A stretch of 16,532 bases of DNA from Prevotella sp. UBA1705 (GTDB lineage: Bacteria; Bacteroidota; Bacteroidia; Bacteroidales; Bacteroidaceae), in contig DCJH01000052.1 in NCBI GenBank assembly GCA_002317385.1, positions 1 to 16,532 of the forward strand, given 5' to 3'. Position numbers and translations under genes: made by a program. A model generated the notes under the pieces. That model saw nothing but the letters and a program-made list of their open reading frames with translations. It made no database searches and was not told where the DNA came from. Positions 6,323-13,706 of this stretch are shown one piece after another; position 1 is the first letter of the stretch; every line of letters starts with the position of its first letter.

Positions 6323-8314
6323 TTATAAGTCTAAGCCTGCCGTAGCCGAGAACTGTCGTCCCGGCATGGGGTAGTATTGAATGATCTCGTATTGTGCATT
6401 GGTGAAGTTGGAGGCCTTGACCTGCAGGTGGACCGTGCAGCCGTGCAGCCTCAGGTCGCGGCTCAGCGTGAGGCTATGGTCCCAGAATGGCGCCATGCGA
6501 TACTCGCGCTTGTTCTGCTCCGCGCTGTAGCGACTGCCCTGCATCACGACCGAATAGCCCACGTTGAGCCACGGCGTGGAGAGCACCAGCGAGGCGCTGC
6601 CGCTCCACTGCGGGGTGTAGGGCAGGAGGTTGTTGTAGATCTGCGACGAGGGATTGGTCTTGTCTACGGCCCGTTGCCAGGTGACCGACGTCGTGCCCTT
6701 GACGTTCCACCTCGGGCGGAAGTCCACCTGCGAGCCCAGCGTGAGGTCTACGCCCACGATGTCTACCTTGCCGAAATTGACCATGCGCCACACGTAGGTG
6801 CTCGGGAAGGCCACAATCTTATCCTTCACGCGGCTGTAGTAGGCATCGAGGGTCATGGCCAGATAGCGCATGGCGCGATGGGATGTGTTCCAGGTGAGCC
6901 CCAGACTATACTCACGGGCCAGCTCGGGGCGCAGGTTGATGTTGCCCAGGCGGCGATAGTAGAGGTCGTTGAAGGTGGGCACGCGGAACGTGTTTTTCCA
7001 CTGCGCACGCAGGTAGAGCTGTCGGTTGGCCAGCAGTCGGTAGTTGAGCGAGAGGGCCGGTGCCAGATGATGCTTGTCGGCCGGCGCCTCGCCCACGGTT
7101 ACATGCTCTGCGGCGTAGGTGTAGGCCAGGTTGCCGTTGACCTTCCAGCGGCCACAGCGCCACTTCAGGGTCAGGGCCGAGACAGACGTCCAGCGGCTCG
7201 GATGAGGCACGTCGTAGTTCATGTTCACATACACGTTGTTGTCCAGGTCGTTGTAGCTCACGTCTTCGGCCAGTGCTGCGTCGAGGCCCGGAGCAATGTG
7301 CCAGCCCAGGGTGGCCGAGGCATAGTATTCGTTCTGCCTGTTCACGTCGGTCTGAACGCCGTCGGCATACTGCGAGCCCCAGTCGCGATAGCGGTTCCAG
7401 GAGTGGGTGAACTTCAGTCGGGTGGCCAGTTGCACCTGGCGCGAAAGCGTGCGGCGGTAGGCTGTCTGCACAAAGAAGTCTTCGTCCCACAGCCGTTCGT
7501 CTGAGGCGTTGGCATAGAGAATCACCGTGCCGGGCAGTCCGCGTTGCGAGTAATAGCCGTAGGCCTTCACCGCCAGCTCGCTTGCGTCGGCAAACGTGTG
7601 GTAGAAGTTGGCCTCGCCCTGCCAGGCATTGATGTCGGTGTTGGAGCGGTGCTCCTGAGTCACCAGTTCCCCATTGTGCAGGGTGAAGGGATAGTTTCCG
7701 TCGGCTCTCGTAAATTTGCCGTAGAGCGAGAACGCCGTGTGCTCGGCCAGCCGGTAGGCCCATCGCAGCGAGGGAGAGGCCAGTCCGAAGGAGCCGCCCT
7801 GCAGATTCACCCGCAGATGGTAGGCACGGCCCGAGTCAAACTGCGGGCGCTCGGTCTGCAGGCTCAGCACTCCCGCCGAGGCATACTGCCGCGCAGAGAG
7901 CATCAGGTTGTCTTCGTCGCCCACATAGAGCGAGAGCGTCTCCAGATTGTCGGTGTCAAACCGCCCGATGTCTATCTGCCCGGCCTGCGTGTTGCTCACC
8001 GTCACGCCGTCGTAGCTCACGGCCGTGTGGTGTGCGCCCAGGTTGTGGATGGAGACAGTCTTCATGCCGCCTATGCCGCCATAATCCTTCACGCTCACTC
8101 CGGCAAAGCGCTTCACCGCGTCGGCCACATTGTCTATGCCGAGGTCTTTCAGGTCTTTCCGGCTCAGCGTCTGCACCTCGACCGTAGCCCCCACGGCGCG
8201 TACCATGGGCGATGCCACCACCTCGACCGTAGACAGCGAGATGGAGTCGTTCTGTGCCCAGACCCCACAGGGGATGCAAGCCAGACCCAAAATGGCGGTG
8301 ATATGTTTTCGCAT
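6323..8314 (-). CDS. btuB: BtuB-like TonB-dependent outer-membrane cobalamin receptor
   Basis: A 663-residue outer-membrane receptor importing corrinoids using TonB energy. A cleavable signal peptide ends near VWA/Q (residue 20). A TonB-box-like STVEVVAS lies at about 28-35. The plug domain (about 38-155) includes LGIDNVADAVKRFAGVSVKD, GGIGGMKTVSIHNLGAHHTA, and VSYDGVTVSNTQAGQIDIGR. The rest is a transmembrane beta-barrel with aromatic-rich strands (AYGYYSQRGLPGTV, FRVPTFNDLYYRRLGNINLR, RAMRYLAMTLDAYYSRVKDK), ending in FSATAGLDL; the last residue is Leu rather than the common Phe. The start ATG at 8314 follows GAGGAAGA, an unusually good ribosome-binding site for this phylum, which is probably what the cobalamin riboswitch just upstream controls. 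Assignment as cobalamin receptor rests on that riboswitch and the downstream btu genes. Confidence 0.92.
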   Translation of the reverse strand: MRKHITAILGLACIPCGVWAQNDSISLSTVEVVASPMVRAVGATVEVQTLSRKDLKDLGIDNVADAVKRFAGVSVKDYGGIGGMKTVSIHNLGAHHTAVSYDGVTVSNTQAGQIDIGRFDTDNLETLSLYVGDEDNLMLSARQYASAGVLSLQTERPQFDSGRAYHLRVNLQGGSFGLASPSLRWAYRLAEHTAFSLYGKFTRADGNYPFTLHNGELVTQEHRSNTDINAWQGEANFYHTFADASELAVKAYGYYSQRGLPGTVILYANASDERLWDEDFFVQTAYRRTLSRQVQLATRLKFTHSWNRYRDWGSQYADGVQTDVNRQNEYYASATLGWHIAPGLDAALAEDVSYNDLDNNVYVNMNYDVPHPSRWTSVSALTLKWRCGRWKVNGNLAYTYAAEHVTVGEAPADKHHLAPALSLNYRLLANRQLYLRAQWKNTFRVPTFNDLYYRRLGNINLRPELAREYSLGLTWNTSHRAMRYLAMTLDAYYSRVKDKIVAFPSTYVWRMVNFGKVDIVGVDLTLGSQVDFRPRWNVKGTTSVTWQRAVDKTNPSSQIYNNLLPYTPQWSGSASLVLSTPWLNVGYSVVMQGSRYSAEQNKREYRMAPFWDHSLTLSRDLRLHGCTVHLQVKASNFTNAQYEIIQYYPMPGRQFSATAGLDL

Positions 8315-8334
8315 TCTTCCTCGAGAACTGAAAA

Positions 8335-8496
8335 GGGTTCATGCAACGGCAGGTCTTCTGACTTACGGCTCCTTCCATGCGTCTTCCCGATTCAGCGAAT
8401 CAGTGACTGGGTGCATGGCTACAACGCCGATTACAGCAGCGGGACTGTCCGGGACTCTCACCCGGTTCCCTTTTTAATCTCTATGATAGAGAACCT
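8335..8496 (-). ncRNA. Cobalamin riboswitch in the btuB leader
   Basis: Read on the minus strand, the leader carries the hallmarks of the adenosylcobalamin riboswitch class. GGTTC near 8491-8495 pairs with GAACC near 8336-8340 to close the element. A local hairpin TCTCTA-TCA-TAGAGA (8478-8492) is followed by TTAAAAAGGGAACCGGGTGA, then GTCCCGGACAGTCCCGCTGC and TGTAATCGGC. The conserved B12 box reads AGTCAGAAGACCTGCC (about 8348-8363). The 3' end is about 20 nt before the btuB ATG. No U-tract terminator lies between the B12 box and the ATG, so control of translation initiation is the likelier mechanism: bound cobalamin would lower expression of the receptor and possibly the whole operon. I did not compute the fold. 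Confidence 0.95.
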
Positions 8497-8506
8497 ATTG
8501 CGGATG

Positions 8507-8537
8507 CAAAGATACTAAAAAGCCGGTAAACAACAAA
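8507..8537 (-). promoter_or_regulatory. Bacteroidota-type promoter of the btu operon
   Basis: On the minus strand TTTG (8534-8537) and TATCTTTG (8507-8514) match the -33 TTTG and -7 TAnnTTTG elements of the Bacteroidota housekeeping sigma factor, separated by exactly 19 nt. Transcription would start around 8500, a few bases before the riboswitch helix. The -33 element overlaps the arm of the hairpin at 8535-8553. Confidence 0.85.
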
Positions 8538-8553
8538 AGGGCTCGCCCCTTTT
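8535..8553. terminator. AAAAGGG/CCCTTTT hairpin between cydB and btuB
   Basis: AAAAGGG (8535-8541) and CCCTTTT (8547-8553) form a 7-bp stem with a 5-nt loop. T-rich bases follow on both strands: TTTTATTT on plus, TTTTGTTGTTT on minus. It could serve as a second minus-strand terminator after the cyd operon, insulating the btu promoter, or as an operator, since it covers the -33 box. No plus-strand gene upstream needs it. Confidence 0.5.
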
Positions 8554-8606
8554 ATTTCATCCGAAAAAAGAAATGGCCGGCCACTGGCCAGCCACTCGCG
8601 GGAAAC

Positions 8607-8636
8607 AAAAAGGGCCGGACTTTCAGTGTCCGGCCC
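8607..8636 (-). terminator. Rho-independent terminator of the cyd operon
   Basis: On the minus strand GGGCCGGACACTGAAAGTCC followed by GGCCC and TTTTTG forms a very strong GC-rich stem (GGGCCGGAC with GTCCGGCCC) and a U-tract. It lies about 33 nt after the cydB stop. It should end cyd transcripts before the btu promoter. Confidence 0.92.
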
Positions 8637-8668
8637 ATGATATATGAGCATTGCGGCGTAGCGGAGGA

Positions 8669-9811
8669 TTAGTAGGCCTCGCCCTCGGCAATCTCCTTGC
8701 GGTCAATTTTCTTCTTGTCGATAGACCACCAGGCGTAGGCGCCGTAGGCCAGCACGATGGGGAGTATCAGGGTGACGTAGGCCATGGCACGCAGGGTGGT
8801 CTCACTGCTGCTGCTGTTGCGGATGGTGAGCGAATACTGCAGGTCTACGTTGGAGGGATAGAACGCCGTGTTGTTCCAACCCACGATGAGGAACAATACC
8901 AGCACCACCATCATCACGCCGATGGCGGCAGGCCAGATGCCCTTGATATAGTCTTTCACGAGAATGGTCTTGCCCACGCCGAAGAGCAGCAGCACCACGC
9001 CCACCAGCAGGATGATGGCCAGAGGCCACATGGTGATGAGGTTGTGCAGATACTTATAAGGCTCCATGAAGATCACGCCTGTGGCAGGGTCGTAGGCATA
9101 GCCGTCCTTGAGCAGGGTGCGGATGAAGAAGGCGAGGAAGAACACCAGGAAGGCCACCACATTGTAGAGCAACTGGGTGCGAATGCGACCGCGGATGGCC
9201 TCGTCGTTGATGTTGTTGTTCACATAGAGGATTCCCAGCACGCGGGCCAAGAGGAACACGGCCACGCCGAACACGAGGTTCCACACGTCGAGCAGGGCGT
9301 CGAGGCCACTGCTGGCGTTGGCCCAATGGCTGATCACAGGCTGCAGGCTCTGGGTCATGTTGGCCTTCTCGATCACGAAGTTGCTGCCGTCGAAGAAGGT
9401 GGCCACAGCGCCGCCGATGAGCAGCGGGCCCACCACGCCGTTGATGATGAGGCACACCTGGAAGGTCTTGGGGCCAAAGAGGTTGCCCAGCTTGTTCTGA
9501 AACTCATAGCTCACGGCCTGGATCACGAAGGAGAACAGGATGAGCATCCACACCCAGTAGGCACCGCCGAAGCTGGTGCTGTAGAACAGGGGGAACGAGG
9601 CGAAGAACGAAGCGCCAAACGTAACGAGTGTGGTGAAGGTGAACTCCCATTTGCGGCCGGTGGAGTTCACCACCAGGCGGCGCTCCTCGGGCGTCTTGCC
9701 CAGGTCGAAAATCAAGGAGTTGGCACCCTGCACAAAGAGGAAGAATACCAGGAATGAGGCCATCAGGGAGACCACAAACCACCAATATGATTGTAAGAAT
9801 TCGTATGTCAT
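8669..9811 (-). CDS. cydB: Cytochrome bd ubiquinol/menaquinol oxidase subunit II
   Basis: A 380-residue membrane subunit of the bd-type terminal oxidase, with about eight to nine hydrophobic segments and no haem-binding signature of its own, as usual for CydB. It opens MTYEFLQSYWWFVVSLMASF; the family region with FFLFVQGANSLIFDLGKTPE, RKWEFTFTTLVTFGASFFAS and YWVWMLILFSFVIQAVSYEF lies within the first 105 residues. WNNTAFYPS (about 309-317) is a typical conserved CydB stretch in the C-terminal half. The extended segment at about 318-334 (QYSLTIRNSSSS) would face the periplasm. It follows cydA by 13 nt and is followed by a strong terminator, so it is the last gene of a three-gene operon. It pairs with CydA to oxidise quinol and reduce oxygen to water. 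Confidence 0.95.
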   Translation of the reverse strand: MTYEFLQSYWWFVVSLMASFLVFFLFVQGANSLIFDLGKTPEERRLVVNSTGRKWEFTFTTLVTFGASFFASFPLFYSTSFGGAYWVWMLILFSFVIQAVSYEFQNKLGNLFGPKTFQVCLIINGVVGPLLIGGAVATFFDGSNFVIEKANMTQSLQPVISHWANASSGLDALLDVWNLVFGVAVFLLARVLGILYVNNNINDEAIRGRIRTQLLYNVVAFLVFFLAFFIRTLLKDGYAYDPATGVIFMEPYKYLHNLITMWPLAIILLVGVVLLLFGVGKTILVKDYIKGIWPAAIGVMMVVLVLFLIVGWNNTAFYPSNVDLQYSLTIRNSSSSETTLRAMAYVTLILPIVLAYGAYAWWSIDKKKIDRKEIAEGEAY

Positions 9812-9824
9812 GACTTGCGATGTG

Positions 9825-11408
9825 TTAAAGTGCTACTTCAGAATACTCAGGGCCTTTCTTGATTTGCTTGCACAGAATGCTGATCTCCACGATGAGCATG
9901 GTGGTGAAGAGGAAGGCAAAGATGAAGAAGGTGATGGCGATGCTGCCGGCGGGAATGTCGGAAACAGCCACACCTACGGGCAACATGTCTTGGATGGTCC
10001 AAGGCTGGCGGCCCATCTCGGCCACAATCCAGCCCGACTCACTGGCGATGTAGGCCAGCGGAATGAGCACCAGTCCGGCAATGTGGAGCCAGCGATACTG
10101 GCTGATGTCCTTCCGGTAGAGATAGAAGAGCACCACGGCGAAGAAGATGATGAACAGCACACCCAGAGCCACCATCGCGCGGAAGGCGTAGAAGGTCAAT
10201 GGGATGCTCGGCACCAGCTCGTGCACATCCTTGATGTAGCCATAGCCGAAGTACTTGATATTGTCTTGCAGAATGGGCAGCTGGGCCTTGGCCTCGGCGG
10301 GAATCTCCTCGCCAGCCTTCTTGCCGGCCACAGCCTGGCGATAGGCCTGCAGGGCCACGATGGCCTTCTTGCCGCGCTCAATCTTCTCGGCAAACGAGGG
10401 CTCGCGTGTGCCGTCGGCCTTGTTGTAGCCCTTGATGAGGTCGTTCACGCCGGGCACATAGCCATGGAGCGAACGGGTGGCGAGCAGCGAAAGGCCGTTG
10501 GGCACGGCTATGCGCATGGGGGCAGCCTGCTCGTTCTCATAGTCGGGCTGCTTAAAGGGGTTGACCATAGAGATTACGGTGAGGCTCTGGTCGTTGCCTC
10601 CATTGTAGAGGGCCTCCATAGCAGCCAGCTTCATGGGCTGCACCTGAGACACCTTGTAGGCCGACTCGTCGCCGGTGTAGGCGGCCAGCAGCGAAGCCAC
10701 AAGACCCACCACAGCGCCAATCTTCATGCTCTCCTTGGCGAGCTTCTCCTCGCGGTGCTTGAGCAGATACCAGCTGCACACGCCCACGGTGAACACAGCG
10801 CCGATGATCCACGACGAGGTGACCGTGTGGCAGAACTTGTCGATGGCAAACGGCGAGAAGGCCACGTCGAGGAACGAGGTCATCTCGAAGCGCATGGTGT
10901 CGGGGTTGAACTGCTGGCCCACGGGATACTGCATCCACGAGTTGGCCACCAGAATCCACCAGGCAGAGATGGTTGCACCCAGACCGGTGAGCCAGGTAGA
11001 CGTGAGGTGGAAACCACGCGACACCTTCTCCCAGCCAAAGAACATGATAGCCACGAAGGTGCTCTCCATGAAGAAGGCCAGGATGCCCTCGATGGCCAGC
11101 GGTGCGCCAAACACGTCGCCCACCATCCAGGAGTAGTTGCTCCAGTTGGTACCAAACTCAAATTCGAGGATAATTCCCGTGGCGATACCCATGGCGAAAT
11201 TGATGCCGAAGAGCTTCTGCCAGAAGCGGGCCACGTCTTTCCAGAACGTTTTCTGTGTACGATAGTAACAAGTCTCCGCAATGCCCATGATCACAGCCAG
11301 TCCCAGCGTGAGTGGAACAAACAGCCAATGGTAGATTGCGGTCAGTGCAAACTGGGCTCTTGACCAGTCGACCGTTGCATTGGTAATGTCTAATAATAGG
11401 TTAAACAT
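9825..11408 (-). CDS. cydA: Cytochrome bd ubiquinol/menaquinol oxidase subunit I
   Basis: A 527-residue haem-carrying subunit of bd oxidase. Expected residues are present: His27 (AIYHWLFVPLTLGL) near the N-terminus, His194 (KFCHTVTSSW) and Met412 (FRAMVAL) as haem b558 ligands, and the paired acids Glu107 and Glu115 (LAIEGILAFFMES) of the proton path. The quinol-binding loop carries QPMKLAAMEA (257-266) with Lys260 and Glu265, and GRQPWT sits at 466-471. All correspond to Escherichia coli CydA positions with a constant offset of about 8 up to the Q-loop. Overall length is close to the long-Q-loop type. It starts 23 nt after the DUF4492 gene and ends 13 nt before cydB. In a Bacteroidales anaerobe it would support oxygen removal or growth at nanomolar oxygen. 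Confidence 0.97.
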   Translation of the reverse strand: MFNLLLDITNATVDWSRAQFALTAIYHWLFVPLTLGLAVIMGIAETCYYRTQKTFWKDVARFWQKLFGINFAMGIATGIILEFEFGTNWSNYSWMVGDVFGAPLAIEGILAFFMESTFVAIMFFGWEKVSRGFHLTSTWLTGLGATISAWWILVANSWMQYPVGQQFNPDTMRFEMTSFLDVAFSPFAIDKFCHTVTSSWIIGAVFTVGVCSWYLLKHREEKLAKESMKIGAVVGLVASLLAAYTGDESAYKVSQVQPMKLAAMEALYNGGNDQSLTVISMVNPFKQPDYENEQAAPMRIAVPNGLSLLATRSLHGYVPGVNDLIKGYNKADGTREPSFAEKIERGKKAIVALQAYRQAVAGKKAGEEIPAEAKAQLPILQDNIKYFGYGYIKDVHELVPSIPLTFYAFRAMVALGVLFIIFFAVVLFYLYRKDISQYRWLHIAGLVLIPLAYIASESGWIVAEMGRQPWTIQDMLPVGVAVSDIPAGSIAITFFIFAFLFTTMLIVEISILCKQIKKGPEYSEVAL

Positions 11409-11431
11409 ATAGTTATAGATTTTAGAATTGA

Positions 11432-11668
11432 TTATTTCGCGCGGTTGATAATCTGCGTAGACACATAGTTGGACTCGCCTCCCTTCGCCGTCTTCTCATG
11501 CAGGAAGTTGGGGAAGAAGAACACCTTGAGCACGGCAAAGATGATGAACAGCTTGATGAGAATCACTGTCCAGAGGGTCTTGCCGAGCGTCATGCTCCTG
11601 AAACCATCGGCATAGAGATGGTAGGCGCTGTGCAGAAATCGATAAAATCCTGTGTTCTTGAACTCCAT
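11432..11668 (-). CDS. DUF4492 small membrane protein of the cyd operon
   Basis: A 78-residue protein with a short N-terminal amphipathic part (FYRFLHSAYHLYADGFRSM), one hydrophobic segment (about residues 31-52, TLWTVILIKLFIIFAVLKVF), then FFPNFL and a polar tail. The DGFRSMTLGKTLW block matches DUF4492, a small family I associate with the gene immediately before cydA in Bacteroidota. Its role is not established; by analogy with CydX/CydH-type small subunits, a structural or assembly partner of the bd oxidase is plausible but inferred. It is the first gene of the operon, 23 nt before cydA. The ATG at 11668 sits about 20 nt after a good -7 box, giving a very short leader. Confidence 0.85.
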   Translation of the reverse strand: MEFKNTGFYRFLHSAYHLYADGFRSMTLGKTLWTVILIKLFIIFAVLKVFFFPNFLHEKTAKGGESNYVSTQIINRAK

Positions 11669-11686
11669 AGTTTTTTGTTTTCGCTA

Positions 11687-11717
11687 CAAACTTAAAGTTT
11701 TTTTTTGAAATCAACAA
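11687..11717 (-). promoter_or_regulatory. Bacteroidota-type promoter of the cyd operon
   Basis: On the minus strand TTG (11715-11717) and TAAGTTTG (11687-11694) match the -33 and TAnnTTTG -7 consensus with a 20-nt spacer containing nine consecutive A. Transcription would start near 11680, about 12 nt before the DUF4492 ATG. Confidence 0.8.
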
Positions 11718-12150
11718 TATTTCCTTTGTAAAATTTAAACAATGAATCAAAAATGTAAAGCGGTAAAACAAATGAATAAAAGCGTGCATGGGCTGATTTG
11801 CAGTGCGCCGGAGTGTGTCAGGATGCGTAAGCTATTGAATTTTAGCAGATTAGTTGTCTCCTCGGATTTGTTCCCGTCTTTTCCTGCTCCCGCATAGCTC
11901 AGGTTGGGCCTGCCGCAGCTATTGCGCCGTGGATTTGCGCGTGAGTCAATGGGATTCTCATGCTTTATGCTATCAATTTTCTTGATAATCCTCAGCCTTC
12001 AGTGGCTTGCTTGTGGCAGTCTCTCCGCTCTTTTGGGGTTTCTTTTCCGCCATAGGTATATGCCTCCACAGTGGCTCGCGGCAAGGAATGAACATTTGCT
12101 GGTAAACCTTTGATTATAAAACGTTTATAGAGCCTGTCTTTCTGCCTCCA
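11718..12150. other. Gene-free stretch upstream of the cyd promoter
   Basis: I see no supported gene here. A 69-codon open frame on the plus strand (11904-12113) begins with TTG, has no recognisable family match and no promoter, and is rejected. No tRNA-like cloverleaf or terminator was recognised. The sequence could contain regulatory sites for cyd, but none can be named. Confidence 0.5.
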
Positions 12151-12236
12151 CGATTAGGCCCTAATCGTCTTGTCTCTAAGTACTAATCGTCTTGTCTCTA
12201 AGTACTAATCGCCTTGCCTTCATGCCCTAATCGCGC
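12151..12236. repeat. 17-bp palindrome leading into four 22-bp tandem repeats
   Basis: CGATTAGG-C-CCTAATCG (12151-12167) is a perfect palindrome around one central base. Its right half is the first of four CTAATCG heads at 12161, 12183, 12205 and 12227, spaced exactly 22 bp. The first two units are identical (CTAATCGTCTTGTCTCTAAG plus TA); the third reads CTAATCGCCTTGCCTTCATG and the fourth is truncated after CTAATCGCGC. The block lies about 430 bp upstream of the cyd promoter and downstream of pheS. Confidence 0.85.
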
Positions 12237-12470
12237 GCCCTTTAGGCCGTTATGGCAAAGGGGTTGAGGGCGAGTGGCAGGCGGAGGAGGAATGGAATAT
12301 GCAAAATGGGGTAGGGGGAATGGTGTCTCAGCGTATGAAAATGATGAGGAAACAGAATGGTTTTTAGATGAAGATAGCCCTCGCCTTGGAATTCCTTATA
12401 CCTATTATTATATAGGCACGGATATTTGATGATTCCTTGTGGAGGGTGTATCTGGGGGATAGCTTGGGAT
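12237..12470. other. Gene-free stretch downstream of pheS
   Basis: Between the 22-bp repeats and the pheS terminator I see no ORF with family support and no RNA gene. Open frames here run antisense or read through the pheS 3' end in another frame. Confidence 0.5.
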
Positions 12471-12500
12471 AAAAAATGCCAACCTCTGCATGAGGCTGGC
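12471..12500 (-). terminator. Rho-independent terminator of pheS
   Basis: On the minus strand GCCAGCCTC-ATGCA-GAGGTTGGC forms a 9-bp stem with one G-T wobble and is followed by ATTTTTT. It lies about 58 nt after the pheS stop. Confidence 0.88.
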
Positions 12501-12519
12501 ACAATGTTTTTATGTCTTG

Positions 12520-12545
12520 CTATCGCTGGCAGCACCCAGCGATAG
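12520..12545. other. Perfect 10-bp hairpin just after pheS
   Basis: CTATCGCTGG (12520-12529) and CCAGCGATAG (12536-12545) pair perfectly around a 6-nt loop, 12 nt beyond the pheS stop. No U-tract follows on either strand, so it is not an intrinsic terminator by itself; it may stabilise the transcript 3' end ahead of the terminator at 12471-12500. Confidence 0.7.
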
Positions 12546-12557
12546 GGCGATGACGAC

Positions 12558-13595
12558 TTAGAAGGCGCTCTGGAACTCCTCCAAGAAGCGGGTATCGTTC
12601 TCTGAGAAGAGGCGCAGGTCGTTGACACGATACTTCAGGTTGGTGATGCGCTCCACGCCCATACCGAAGGCATAGCCCGTGTAGACGCTCGAATCTATGC
12701 CGCAGGCCTCCAGGTCGTGGGGGTCTACCATGCCGCAACCGAGAATCTCTACCCATCCGGTGTGCTTGCAGAAGCTGCAGCCCTTGCCGCCACAGATGTT
12801 GCACGAGATGTCCATCTCGGCGCTGGGCTCTGTGAACGGGAAGTAGGAGGGACGCAGACGAATCTTGGTATCGGGGCCAAACATCTCGCGGGCGAAGGTG
12901 AGCAGCACCTGCTTGAGGTCGGAGAAGCTCACGTTCTTGTCTACATAGAGTCCTTCCACCTGATGGAAGAAGCAGTGGGCACGGGCCGATATGGCCTCAT
13001 TGCGGTAGACGCGACCGGGGCAGAGCACGCGGATGGGCGGCTGATGGGTCTCCATATAGTGGGCCTCGTCGCCCGAGGTATGTGAGCGCAGCAGCACGTT
13101 CTTGGTCACATCCTTGAGGTTCTGCGAGATGAAGAAGGTGTCCTGCATATCGCGTGCGGGATGGTCTTCGGCGAAATTGAGCATGGTGAACACGTGCTGG
13201 TCGTCGTCAATCTCCGGTCCGTAGTAGAGCGTGAAGCCCATACGCTGGAAGATATTGATGATTTCGTTGCGCACGATGGTGAGGGGGTGGCGTGTACCTA
13301 AGCCTATGGGGTAGGCCGTGCGGGTGAGGTCTACGTTCTCTGTGCCAGTATCCGCAGTGTCCATCTGCTCGCGCAGCTCGTTGATCTTGTTGAGGGCAGC
13401 CTGCTTGAGCTCGTTGATCTTGATGCCTACTTCCTTTTTCTGTTCGGCGGCCACATTGCGAAACTCAGCCATGACGGCATTGATTTCTCCCTTCTTGCTC
13501 AGGTATTTCAGTCTGAGTTGCTCGATATCTTCGGCATTCTTGGCCGACATATCGGCTACTTCCTTGAGAAGTTCGTCTATCTTGTCTAATATCAT
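12558..13595 (-). CDS. pheS: Phenylalanyl-tRNA synthetase alpha subunit
   Basis: A 345-residue class II aminoacyl-tRNA synthetase subunit charging tRNA-Phe together with PheT. Residues about 1-85 are Lys/Glu-rich and predicted to form the tRNA-binding coiled coil. The catalytic part begins near HPLTIVRNEIINIFQRMGFT (103-122). Motif 2 is GRVYRNEAISARAHCFFHQV (194-213) and motif 3 is GYAFGMGVERI (307-317). A cysteine cluster (Cys265, 268, 273, 276; CNICGGKGCSFC) inserted before motif 3 suggests a zinc-binding knuckle, known in a subset of PheS proteins. Length and motifs are complete. pheT is not adjacent; the gene is monocistronic, with its own candidate promoter (13623-13630) and terminator. 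Splitting of pheS and pheT is common in Bacteroidota. Confidence 0.97.
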   Translation of the reverse strand: MILDKIDELLKEVADMSAKNAEDIEQLRLKYLSKKGEINAVMAEFRNVAAEQKKEVGIKINELKQAALNKINELREQMDTADTGTENVDLTRTAYPIGLGTRHPLTIVRNEIINIFQRMGFTLYYGPEIDDDQHVFTMLNFAEDHPARDMQDTFFISQNLKDVTKNVLLRSHTSGDEAHYMETHQPPIRVLCPGRVYRNEAISARAHCFFHQVEGLYVDKNVSFSDLKQVLLTFAREMFGPDTKIRLRPSYFPFTEPSAEMDISCNICGGKGCSFCKHTGWVEILGCGMVDPHDLEACGIDSSVYTGYAFGMGVERITNLKYRVNDLRLFSENDTRFLEEFQSAF

Positions 13596-13622
13596 ATTTA
13601 TAAACTTCTATTCTTCGAATTG

Positions 13623-13630
13623 CAAAGTTA
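13623..13630 (-). promoter_or_regulatory. Candidate -7 box of pheS
   Basis: TAACTTTG on the minus strand matches TAnnTTTG and lies 27 nt upstream of the pheS ATG. No TTTG or TTG is found 19-21 nt further upstream, so only the -7 half is supported. Confidence 0.6.
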
Positions 13631-13674
13631 CTCATTTTTATCTGAAAAAGAGTACTTATATTAAAAATAATATG

Positions 13675-13682
13675 TAATTTTG
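13675..13682 (+). promoter_or_regulatory. Candidate -7 box of the DUF4348-murB cluster
   Basis: TAATTTTG matches TAnnTTTG, 24 nt before the ATG at 13707. The upstream region is very AT-rich but lacks a clear -33 TTTG. Together with the pheS box it makes this a divergent promoter region. Confidence 0.5.
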
Positions 13683-13706
13683 CGATAGTTTTATGAGTTG
13701 TTTTAT

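Noticed and set aside
2971..11363. Several long plus-strand open frames opposite the btu and cyd genes
   Set aside because: They are antisense to well-supported genes and have His/Gly/Glu-rich compositions typical of reading GC-rich genes backwards.
11904..12113. Plus-strand 69-codon open frame with a hydrophobic middle in the cyd-pheS spacer
   Set aside because: TTG start, no recognisable family, no promoter or ribosome-binding context, and a stretch that looks like decayed non-coding DNA.
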